Assembly: GCA_945901405.1 (NCBI GenBank)
Contig: CAMDLH010000027.1
Coordinates: forward strand, 1 to 46,158
Direction: 5' to 3'
DNA from: Bordetella parapertussis
GTDB lineage: Bacteria > Pseudomonadota > Gammaproteobacteria > Burkholderiales > SG8-41
DNA: 46,158 bases
The first letter of the stretch is position 1. Each line of letters begins with the position of its first letter. The notes beneath the pieces are model-generated. The model did not search any database. It was not told where the DNA came from and worked only from the letters and a program-made list of their open reading frames with translations. Shown here piece by piece: positions 34,495 to 41,742 of the stretch. Both the position numbers and the translations under genes were made by a program.

Positions 34495-35853
34495 TTAGTA
34501 ACGGTTCGCAATCGGTAGCTCCTGCGCCGGGAACAAGGTAATAATCTGCGCGCCATTCGGCGTGAGCACTACTTCTTCTTCGATGCGCGCGGCTGATATG
34601 CCGTCTTTTGCCGGGCAGAAAGTCTCCACCGCGAACACCATGCCGACCTTCAGCTCATACGGGTCTTTGAACGAATTCAGCCGCGAGATCAGCGGGCGCT
34701 CGTGCAGGCCCATGCCCAGGCCGTGGCAGAAGTTCAGCCCGAACGCCGACATCTCCGTTTCAAAGCCGATTTCCGTACACTTCGGAAACGCCTTCGCGAC
34801 TTTCTCGGTGGAGACACCGGGCTTTAACATCGCGATCGCGCTATCCATCCAGTGACGCGCTTTTTTGTAGGCGTCGTGTTGCGCCTGCGTGGCGCTGCCC
34901 ACGGTGAACGTGCGGTAGTAACACGTCTTGTAGCCCATATACGTCTGGATCAAATCGAAATACGCCTGATCGCCGGGGCGTATCAGGCGGTCGGTAAAGT
35001 TATGCGGGTGCGGGCTGCAACGCTCGCCCGCGATGGCGTTCACCGCCTCGACGCAATCCGAACCCATTTCGTAGAAACGTTTGGTCGCCAGCGCGACGAC
35101 TTCGCTCTCGCGGATGCCGGGTTTCAGCGCCTCGAAGATATCCTGATACACGCCGTCGCCCATCGCCGCCGCCATGTTAAGCAGCGTGATTTCGTCGTGG
35201 CTCTTGATCTCGCGCGCATCCAGCATCACCTGCTGACCATCGACCACGTTGAGGCCCAACTTTTGCAGGGCAAACAAAAACAGCGGCTCGCACACGTCGA
35301 CGCCGATGGGCATGTCGGCCACACCTTCGGCTTTCAGCACGTCGTAGATTTCTTTCGCGGCTTCCTCGAACAACCCGACTTTCGGATTGATCGCGCCGCG
35401 CAAGCCAACGTTGCCGGCGAGGCAATGATTCTTCGGCAGCCACGGCGCGTAGATTTTGTGGTGCCGCGCGGCCGAGCCGAAATCCCACACCCACGGCTCG
35501 CCGTTACCGGTGAGCAAACACCAGCGCGTCAGTTTGTCGCGCGCCCATTCGCCGATCACCGTGCTCGAGATGTAGCGAATATTGTATTGATCGAACACCA
35601 GCAGCGCGCCGAGATTCGACTGCGCGAGCGCATTACGCGTACGCGCGAGGCGGTAGTTGTGCAGCCGCCTGAAATCGACGCGCTCCTCGAAATCAACCTG
35701 CATGCGGCCCGGCGCTTGCAGCGGCAAGTCCCAGCGGTGGCCCGGATTGGCGGGGTCGTACAACGCGTCGGGTGCGCTGGATACGCCGCGCTTCGGATCA
35801 ATCGATGAAGCCTTGATGCTTTTCGGCTCGACTACTTTCGCCTTTTTTGCCAT
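34495..35853 (-). CDS. M24 family protein (aminopeptidase P / DddP-like fold), one ligand changed
   Basis: 452 residues. An N-terminal creatinase-like domain (about 60-215) precedes the pita-bread domain. Counted from GDQAYFD, the metal ligands are Asp300, Cys311 (where Asp is normal), His377 (FCHGLGMGLH), Glu410 (VFAVETF) and Glu425 (ARIEEE). The length is near that of DMSP lyase DddP, but I see nothing that proves that function. The ATG at 35853 (MAKKAK) fits GAGGA; the ORF-like extension to 35880 lies inside the recurring A/T-rich element. No signal peptide. Function: peptidase, C-N hydrolase or lyase, undecided. Confidence 0.85.
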   Translation of the reverse strand: MAKKAKVVEPKSIKASSIDPKRGVSSAPDALYDPANPGHRWDLPLQAPGRMQVDFEERVDFRRLHNYRLARTRNALAQSNLGALLVFDQYNIRYISSTVIGEWARDKLTRWCLLTGNGEPWVWDFGSAARHHKIYAPWLPKNHCLAGNVGLRGAINPKVGLFEEAAKEIYDVLKAEGVADMPIGVDVCEPLFLFALQKLGLNVVDGQQVMLDAREIKSHDEITLLNMAAAMGDGVYQDIFEALKPGIRESEVVALATKRFYEMGSDCVEAVNAIAGERCSPHPHNFTDRLIRPGDQAYFDLIQTYMGYKTCYYRTFTVGSATQAQHDAYKKARHWMDSAIAMLKPGVSTEKVAKAFPKCTEIGFETEMSAFGLNFCHGLGMGLHERPLISRLNSFKDPYELKVGMVFAVETFCPAKDGISAARIEEEVVLTPNGAQIITLFPAQELPIANRY

Positions 35854-35863
35854 TACAAAATCC

Positions 35864-35885
35864 TCAATAAAAACAAACACTTATA
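35864..35885 (-). repeat. Recurring A/T-rich element, copy 4
   Basis: On the minus strand reads TAAGTGTTTGTTTTTATTGA, 10 nt before the ATG of the M24-fold gene; its 3' end runs into the GAGGA ribosome-binding site. Confidence 0.5.
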
Positions 35886-35911
35886 CATGCCCCGCATCCT
35901 CCCGTTACGTC

Positions 35912-35970
35912 GCCCGGTGGGTTACGGCGCAAACAACGCGCCTTAATCAAAACTGAGCCCACCCTACGTA
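35912..35970. repeat. Dispersed GGTGGGTTA / GAGCCCACC inverted repeat
   Basis: GGTGGGTTACGGCGCAAAC on one side and GAGCCCACCCTACG on the other form an imperfect inverted repeat of the CGTAGGGTGGG class common in betaproteobacteria. It lies between the TctC and M24 genes. Confidence 0.6.
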
Positions 35971-35974
35971 CCCC

Positions 35975-36012
35975 TTCACCCCCCACACCTCACCCCTCCC
36001 CCCTCATGCCTC
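35975..36012 (-). repeat. Degenerate GTGAGGG tandem array
   Basis: On the minus strand the sequence is a run of GTGAGGx / GTGAGGGG-like heptamers. Similar short runs lie before the next two TctC genes (about 36988-37014 and 37996-38012). Confidence 0.5.
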
Positions 36013-36019
36013 ACGCACT

Positions 36020-36982
36020 TCAACCCGCCTTGATCCCCGCCGCCTTGATAATCGGCAGCCAGCGCTGCAGTTCGCTCTTCACGAAATCGCCGAGTTCTTC
36101 GGGTGTTGACGGCGCTGCTTCGGCGCCTTGCGTCATCAAGTGCTGCTTCACGTCGGGCCGGTTCAGCACGTCGGTGATTTCCTGATTGAGTTTCAGCACC
36201 ACCGCGCGTGGCGTTTTTGCCGTGGTGAACAAGCCGAACCACAGACGCGCATCCATGCCGGGGATGCCGGCTTCGACCGCGCTCGGAATATCCGGCGTGC
36301 CCGCGAAGCGCGTTTTGCTCGACACCGCCAGCGCTTTTACGCGCCCGGCCTTGAGTTGCGTGTGCGCGGTCACTGGCGACAAAAACGAAATCTGTGTTTC
36401 GGACGACAGCAGCGCTGTCAGCGCGAGACCCGCGCTCTTGTACGGCACGTGCAGCACGTTCACGCCCGCGATGCGATTGAACAACTCGCCCGCGAGGTGG
36501 CTCATCGAGCCGTTGCCCGCCGAGGCGTAACTCAGGCCCTGCTTCTGCTTGATGAACGCAATCAGCTCCTTCGTGTTGCTCACCGGCAGCGACGGATGCG
36601 TTACCAGCACCACCACACCCGTCGTCATGCGCGTCACCGGCGCGAAGTCTTTCACCGGGTCGTAGGGCAAATCCTTATACAGCGCGACCGCACTCACCAT
36701 CGGCCCCGCGTGCCCCATCACCATGTTGTATCCATCGGGCGCGGCCTTCGCCACCACGTCGGCGGCAAGCGTACCGCCAGCACCCGAGCGGCTATCGACC
36801 ACCACCGGCTGATTCCATTTCTCATTGAGCTTCTGCCCGATGAAGCGCGACAGATAATCGGCCGTGCTGCCCACGCCGCCGCCCATAATGCGTATCGGGC
36901 GCGAGGGAAAATCCTTCGCCTCTTGCGCCTGCACCGCGCCGCCAATCATAAACACAACCGTTCCAAGCAAAATTTTCTTCAC
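36020..36982 (-). CDS. TctC/Bug substrate-binding protein (tandem copy 3)
   Basis: 320 residues from GTG 36982, which has GAGGAG at 7-nt spacing. Signal peptide MKKILLGTVVFMIGGAVQAQ-type, then FPSRPIRIMGGGVGSTADYL, VVDSRSGAGG, APDGYN, YDPVKDFAPV and HVPYKSAG. The central glycine-rich ligand loop GGGVGST differs from the usual APFAPGG, hinting at a different ligand. It is the third of three tandem TctC genes on the minus strand; no TctA or TctB is nearby. Periplasmic. Confidence 0.92.
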   Translation of the reverse strand: MKKILLGTVVFMIGGAVQAQEAKDFPSRPIRIMGGGVGSTADYLSRFIGQKLNEKWNQPVVVDSRSGAGGTLAADVVAKAAPDGYNMVMGHAGPMVSAVALYKDLPYDPVKDFAPVTRMTTGVVVLVTHPSLPVSNTKELIAFIKQKQGLSYASAGNGSMSHLAGELFNRIAGVNVLHVPYKSAGLALTALLSSETQISFLSPVTAHTQLKAGRVKALAVSSKTRFAGTPDIPSAVEAGIPGMDARLWFGLFTTAKTPRAVVLKLNQEITDVLNRPDVKQHLMTQGAEAAPSTPEELGDFVKSELQRWLPIIKAAGIKAG

Positions 36983-37014
36983 ACCGAATCTCCTCACGCC
37001 TTGCCCCTCACGTC

Positions 37015-37974
37015 TTACTGACCCCGATACCCCGACTCTTTCACCACCCGCGCCCACTTCACCGCTTCAGCTTTAACATACGCGCCGAATTCTTCGGGCG
37101 ACGTGGGTGCGACTTCAGCGCCCTGACCCAGCAGCGTAGCTTTAACCTGCGGCGTGTTCAGCGCATCGGCGACCTCTTTGTTCAGCCGCGCGATCAGTGT
37201 CTTTGGTGTGCCCGCCGGCGCGAACAAGCCGAACCATGCGTTCGAATCGAGTTCGGGAAACCCGGCTTCAACCGAGCTCGGCACATCGGGCGTGCCGGCG
37301 AAGCGTGTTTTGCGCACCACCACCAGCGGCTTTAACCGGCCGGATTTCACGTGCGGCTGCGCCGTCGCGGTGGACAAAAACGACGACTGCACTTCGTACG
37401 CGATGTTCGCCGTCACCGCGAAACCCGCGCCCTTGTACGGGATATGCGTCATGCGCGCCTTGGTCACGAGATTAAACAATTCACCCGTGAGGTGCCCGCT
37501 GGTGCCCGTGCCCGGTGAGCCGAAATTGACCTTGCCCGCGCCCGCCTGCGCATAAGCGATGAACTCTTTGAGATTCTGCGCCGGCACCGACGGATGCACC
37601 ACGAACACCACCGCCACGTTCACCAGATTCGAGATCGGCTCGAAATCCTTGATCGGATCGTAGCCAAGATTCTTGTGCAGCACCTGTGCGCTGGCATGCG
37701 TGCCCACATGGCCGACGATCAGCGTGTAGCCATCCGGCGCGGCGCGCGCGCCGATCTCAACCCCGATGATGCCGCCAGCACCGGGGCGGTTATCCACAAC
37801 CGCCTGCTGCCCCCAGCGCTCGGTGAGTTTTTGCGCGACAAAGCGCGCGCTCAAATCGGATGTGCTGCCCGGCGAGCCGGTGATCACACGGATCGGACGG
37901 TTGGGGTAGTTGTCTCTCGACTGCGCCCAAGCCAACAAAGGTGCAAAGCTCAACAGCAACACTAGCAATCGCAT
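37015..37974 (-). CDS. TctC/Bug substrate-binding protein (tandem copy 2)
   Basis: 319 residues from ATG 37974 (MRLLVLLLSFAPLLAWAQ signal, cleavage near AWAQ). Motifs: YPNRPIRVITGSPGSTSDLS, VVDNRPGAGG, APDGYT, YDPIKDFEP and HIPYKGAG. The SPGST loop resembles copy 3 rather than the more distant genes. A GTG at 37995 is an alternative start. The two neighbouring TctC genes flank it by 32 and 40 bp, so all three are probably one message with different ligand ranges. Periplasmic. Confidence 0.92.
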   Translation of the reverse strand: MRLLVLLLSFAPLLAWAQSRDNYPNRPIRVITGSPGSTSDLSARFVAQKLTERWGQQAVVDNRPGAGGIIGVEIGARAAPDGYTLIVGHVGTHASAQVLHKNLGYDPIKDFEPISNLVNVAVVFVVHPSVPAQNLKEFIAYAQAGAGKVNFGSPGTGTSGHLTGELFNLVTKARMTHIPYKGAGFAVTANIAYEVQSSFLSTATAQPHVKSGRLKPLVVVRKTRFAGTPDVPSSVEAGFPELDSNAWFGLFAPAGTPKTLIARLNKEVADALNTPQVKATLLGQGAEVAPTSPEEFGAYVKAEAVKWARVVKESGYRGQ

Positions 37975-38014
37975 GTTACACCACTCGAAATTCACCCCTC
38001 ACCCCTCACGAACT

Positions 38015-38989
38015 TCAATTTACTTTCGCCCCCGAAGCAATAATCACCGGCGCGAATTTTTTCACTTCCGCGCGGATGAATTCATCGAACGCTTCCGGCG
38101 TGGTGGGCTTCGGTGTCGCGCCCTGCGTCAGCATGCGCTCTTTCATTTCCGCCGCGCTCAAGATGCGCACCACTTCTCTGTTTACCACATTCACGATCTG
38201 GCGCGGCGTTTTCGCCGCGACCAACAAGCCGTACCATTGATCGTATTCAAATCCCGGCAGTCCCGCCTCGGCGATTGTAGGCACATTGGGGAACAGCGGC
38301 GAGCGGTCTTTGGTGGATACGCCCAGCGCCAGCACGCGTCCGGCTTTCACCTGCCCCGCCGCCACCAGTATGGGGGCGAAATTAAATTGCACGTTGCCGC
38401 CGATCACGTTGTTCAGCGCGTCCGGCGCGCCCTTGTACGGCACATGGGTCGCCTTGATGCCGGCCGCGAGATTAAACATCTCGCCGTTGATCTGCGTGCC
38501 GCTGCCGATACCCGCCGAGCTGAAATTTATCGAGCCCGCCTTGGATTTTGCGTACGTAACCAATTCTTTTACCGACTTCGGTCCGAGGTTGGGCGCAACC
38601 ACCAGCAGATTGGGCACGCTCGCCACCTGCGACACACCGGCAAAATCCTTGATGGTGTCGTACGGCAGCTTCGAGTAGAGCGTGGCGTTGCCGGCGTGGC
38701 CGGTGGACACCATCATCATGGTGTGGCCGTCGTAATTGGCGTCGAGCACGTATTGCGAGGCAATCGTGCCGCCGGCGCTGGGGCGGTTATCGACCACGAC
38801 CTGCTGGCCCCAGCTTGCGAGAAACTTTTCGCCGATCCAGCGCGCGAGAATGTCGGTCTGGCTGCCCGCCGCGAACGGCACCAGCATGCGGATATTTTTG
38901 ACGGGGAATTTATCCTGTGCCTGCTGCGCCTGTACGGGGCCACAAACCGCAAGCGCGCACACAGCGGTGACGAGTTTAAAGGTTTTCAT
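38015..38989 (-). CDS. TctC/Bug substrate-binding protein (tandem copy 1)
   Basis: 324 residues. Signal peptide MKTFKLVTAVCALAVCGPVQAQ precedes FPVKNIRMLVPFAAGSQTDI, VVDNRPSAGG, a NYDGHT turn where APDGYT is usual, YDTIKDFAGV and HVPYKGAP. GGAGGAG precedes ATG 38989. It is the promoter-proximal member of the three-gene TctC tandem and follows an alpha/beta hydrolase by 80 bp, where another copy of the recurring A/T-rich element lies in reverse orientation. Periplasmic; ligand unknown. Confidence 0.92.
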   Translation of the reverse strand: MKTFKLVTAVCALAVCGPVQAQQAQDKFPVKNIRMLVPFAAGSQTDILARWIGEKFLASWGQQVVVDNRPSAGGTIASQYVLDANYDGHTMMMVSTGHAGNATLYSKLPYDTIKDFAGVSQVASVPNLLVVAPNLGPKSVKELVTYAKSKAGSINFSSAGIGSGTQINGEMFNLAAGIKATHVPYKGAPDALNNVIGGNVQFNFAPILVAAGQVKAGRVLALGVSTKDRSPLFPNVPTIAEAGLPGFEYDQWYGLLVAAKTPRQIVNVVNREVVRILSAAEMKERMLTQGATPKPTTPEAFDEFIRAEVKKFAPVIIASGAKVN

Positions 38990-39038
38990 GAAGCTCCTCC
39001 GTTATTGTGGATTCAGCCCCGCATCTATGGTGATTTTA

Positions 39039-39059
39039 CGCAAGTATTTGTTTTTAAAC
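39039..39059 (+). repeat. Recurring A/T-rich element, copy 5 (reverse to the genes)
   Basis: Reads CGCAAGTATTTGTTTTTAAA and one more base on the plus strand, between two minus-strand genes. It differs from the copy at 4833-4853 by a single base over 21. Confidence 0.5.
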
Positions 39060-39069
39060 ACTATTTTAT

Positions 39070-40140
39070 TCAAGCTTGAGAGACACCCAGCTGCCGCGCC
39101 ATCCAATCCGCCGACTGCGTGCGCCAGCGATAACCGCGATTATTCGCCACATGGTTGCCGTCGTCGAGCAAAACAAATTCCACCGCGCCGCTCGCGGCCA
39201 GCGCGAGTTTTTCACCGTCCTGCCACGGCACGATGCGATCCTGTTTTCCGGCGACGATGAATAACGGGCAGGTGATGTTTTGCGCGACGCCTTTCAACGT
39301 CAGCGCGGCGCCGTAGTGACGTGCGTCCTCCTGTGTTTTTTGTTTGGCGCGCACGCGAAACGTCTCGCGCGTGAGTTCATTAAGTTGCGGCCAGTTATCG
39401 CTCCAGTCAAACGGCCCGGACAACGAGATGCACGCCTGCACGCGCTTCTCGAACGCCGCCGCGCGCGGCGCGTAATAACCGCCAAGCGACACGCCCCACA
39501 GCCCGATGCGCGTGCTGTCTACATCGTTGCGCTGCTCAACCCAATCGACCACCGCGCGCACCGCGACTTCGTAGTCACCGCGTATCGCCAGCTCGTATTC
39601 GGCCTCGCCCTGCCCCGGCCCGTCGAACGCGACGATCGCCATGCCGCGCGCGAGAAAGGGTTCTTCGTACGCGGCGGTTTCTTCCTTCGCCGAATCCAGG
39701 CCCATGCACATGATGACGATAGGCGGCTTGTCAACGCCAACGGGTTTGCGCAGGATGCCGCGAAAGTGCGTGCCTTCGAATGGGATATCCACGCGCTCGC
39801 CGGCGGGCCGGATGTGCGGCAGCGCCTTTGCGCGGCACGCCACCGCGCGCAGGTGCGCGGCTTTCATTTGCGCCACGTCTTCGACGAAGACGAATTTTGC
39901 GAAATGAAAACACACCCCGGCACGTGTCCAGTGTTCGCCCGCCGACAGTCTATTGCCGGCGGCAAACGCATCATCACCCAATTTTTCGTGGATCGCGGCG
40001 CGCGCGCTCCATGCCGCGCACCACTGCGGCCAGTGCTCGATGCCGGCGGTGACTTCCTGAAAATCGGTGAGCGGCACGCCGTTTGATACGAAGCGCGCGG
40101 CCCAGTGGTGTATCGCGGTTTCTACGCGGGAGTCCGGCAT
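39070..40140 (-). CDS. Alpha/beta hydrolase, FrsA / dihydropseudooxynicotine-hydrolase-like
   Basis: 356 residues. Helical N-terminal region (1-110) followed by the alpha/beta core: FDGPGQGEAE (about 172-181), nucleophile Ser218 in WGVSLGG, Asp301 in AGKQDRIVP and His330 in DDGNHVANN. It is a relative of the hydrolase at 3577-4812, with a classical GxSxG. Members cleave esters or C-C bonds of ring-cleavage products; the substrate is unknown. ATG 40140 follows GAAGGAAAG at somewhat long spacing; the longer frame to 40299 is not protein-like. Upstream lies a signal-less binding protein on the same strand. Confidence 0.88.
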   Translation of the reverse strand: MPDSRVETAIHHWAARFVSNGVPLTDFQEVTAGIEHWPQWCAAWSARAAIHEKLGDDAFAAGNRLSAGEHWTRAGVCFHFAKFVFVEDVAQMKAAHLRAVACRAKALPHIRPAGERVDIPFEGTHFRGILRKPVGVDKPPIVIMCMGLDSAKEETAAYEEPFLARGMAIVAFDGPGQGEAEYELAIRGDYEVAVRAVVDWVEQRNDVDSTRIGLWGVSLGGYYAPRAAAFEKRVQACISLSGPFDWSDNWPQLNELTRETFRVRAKQKTQEDARHYGAALTLKGVAQNITCPLFIVAGKQDRIVPWQDGEKLALAASGAVEFVLLDDGNHVANNRGYRWRTQSADWMARQLGVSQA

Positions 40141-40214
40141 GGTGTTCTCGTTCTTTCCTTCTGACAGCGTGCGCTGCACCGCGAAGTGGCGTAGGTATGC
40201 CGCGCGGTGGCGTA

Positions 40215-41144
40215 TTATGCCGCCGCTTTTTGCAGATAGCTCAGATCCATGTATTTTTCCGGCACGCCCTTGGGCGGCTGGTACCCCTCGGCGTCCCACA
40301 CCACGTCGATCACCTGCCGCAGACCTTCGGCGCCGATGTGCGGGCGCGGCGCGCTGTAAATTTCACGCACCGCGCGCCGCGCGTAATCGGCATCCGGCCG
40401 CAGATGCACCGGCAGCAGCTCGACGGCCTCCGCCTCGTTCGCCGGATCGTGCAGCCAGTCGTAGGCGCGATTGAAGCCGCGGATAAATCCCAGCAACTCC
40501 GCCTCGTGCCCGGCAATCCACGAGCGCCGGGCGGCGGCGATGGCCCCCGGATACGACGGAAAAAATTCTTTCGATGTCCCAAGACTGCAAAATCCCAGCG
40601 CCAGCAGATTCCGGTCGAACGGCGGGTTGATGAAACACGCCGCACCCGCACCGCGCTTCATGGCATCGAAGCGTTCTTGCGACCCGCCGAATTCGTTGAG
40701 GCGCATTTCACCATCCGTGAATCCGTGATCCTTGAAGAGCTTGCGCAGCAGCAGCGAATAACCGGTGCGCGGGCCGTCGACGACGATGATCTTGTTCTTC
40801 AGGTCACCGATGGAATGGATGTCCGCGGCCGCCACCAGTGTCAGCGTGGGTGCGTGCGCCTGCGCCATGAGGATGCACAAGTCCGAGCCTTCCTCGACCG
40901 CGCGCACCACGTGATCGGATTGCTGAAAGCCAATATCGAACCCACCGTCTCTAAGGATCTGTAACTGACGCACCGACGAGCCCGTTAGCGTCGTCTCCAC
41001 CGTGACACCCTCGGCCTCGAACATGCGCTTCGCGCGCGCCACGTACAGCGGCCACGTGTTTTCACCTTCTGAAATTATTGCCAATCGAATCATCTGCTGA
41101 GCCTGGAGCGACGCGGCGTAGCCTTTTCGAAACAGCTCGCGCAT
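40215..41144 (-). CDS. NMT1/SsuA-like binding-domain protein without a signal peptide
   Basis: 309 residues of the periplasmic-binding-protein-2 fold related to NMT1/THI5 and SsuA: IRLAIISEGENTWPLYVARAKRMFEAEGVTVE near residues 18-50, DGGFDIGFQQSDHVVRAVEEGSDL, then KLFKDHGFTDGEM. The N-terminus (MRELFRKGYAASLQAQQ) is not a signal peptide; a later in-frame ATG at 41093 also lacks one. It would therefore work in the cytoplasm, perhaps as a small-molecule-binding or decarboxylase-like protein. No transporter genes are adjacent. Both starts have weak ribosome-binding sites. A 118-bp gap with no recognisable signal separates it from the response regulator. Confidence 0.8.
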   Translation of the reverse strand: MRELFRKGYAASLQAQQMIRLAIISEGENTWPLYVARAKRMFEAEGVTVETTLTGSSVRQLQILRDGGFDIGFQQSDHVVRAVEEGSDLCILMAQAHAPTLTLVAAADIHSIGDLKNKIIVVDGPRTGYSLLLRKLFKDHGFTDGEMRLNEFGGSQERFDAMKRGAGAACFINPPFDRNLLALGFCSLGTSKEFFPSYPGAIAAARRSWIAGHEAELLGFIRGFNRAYDWLHDPANEAEAVELLPVHLRPDADYARRAVREIYSAPRPHIGAEGLRQVIDVVWDAEGYQPPKGVPEKYMDLSYLQKAAA

Positions 41145-41262
41145 CTTAATTTATGTGTGGCAAGGCTTTGTTCGCAGCCCCGCCAAAAAACGCCGCATGC
41201 TACGGAACGGACACTCGATTGTCAATCAAAATCCAGCTTGAAATTTTATTGAAACCAAGGTG

Positions 41263-41719
41263 TTAGCTCGCGTTGGCGTATAGCGCCGCATCCAACAGTT
41301 GCAGCAGCCTGTTGACCGCGACCGGCTTGGGTAGAAACTCGCTAAAGCCGCGGTTGCGCGCGCGCGGCCACGTCCGGCGCGTTGTCGTTGCTGGTCGCCA
41401 CGGCCGGAATGCCGGCCAGGGCGGGTTGCGCGCGAATGGCCTTCAGCAGATCAAAGCCGTTGGTATCGGGTAACATGTAATCGATCAGCAAAAAGTCCGG
41501 GCGCGCATTACGCAAATGCGCAAGCGCCGCGGCACCGGTATCGACGATGACGAGATCGATTTCCGGACGTTTACTTTTCAGGATGGCGCGCACCACCATC
41601 GCGTTGATCGGATTATCCTCGACGTAGAGCATCTTGCGCGCCGGCCGCTTTATATTGGGATTGGTTCTATCCAGCGTGGCGCCGGTTCCGTTACGTCCAA
41701 TCATTGTCGTCACTATCAA
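41263..41719 (-). pseudogene. Response regulator receiver protein, frameshifted in a CG repeat
   Basis: The frame from 41719 encodes a receiver domain: acidic LYVEDNPINAMVV start, phospho-acceptor Asp in DFLLIDYMLPDTNG near residue 80, and the switch segment AVATSND. It stops at 41342. The missing end is intact in the other frame just after: RGFSEFLPKPVAVNRLLQLL..., with the conserved Lys of the KP motif, ending at TAA 41263. The break is at a CG-dinucleotide run (GCGCGCGCGC, about 41355-41366). Either a two-base slip has broken it, or the assembly is wrong there, or the repeat is phase-variable. It follows the hybrid kinase by 23 bp. Confidence 0.75.
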
Positions 41720-41742
41720 TTCCCCTGTTTGGACAAACTATT

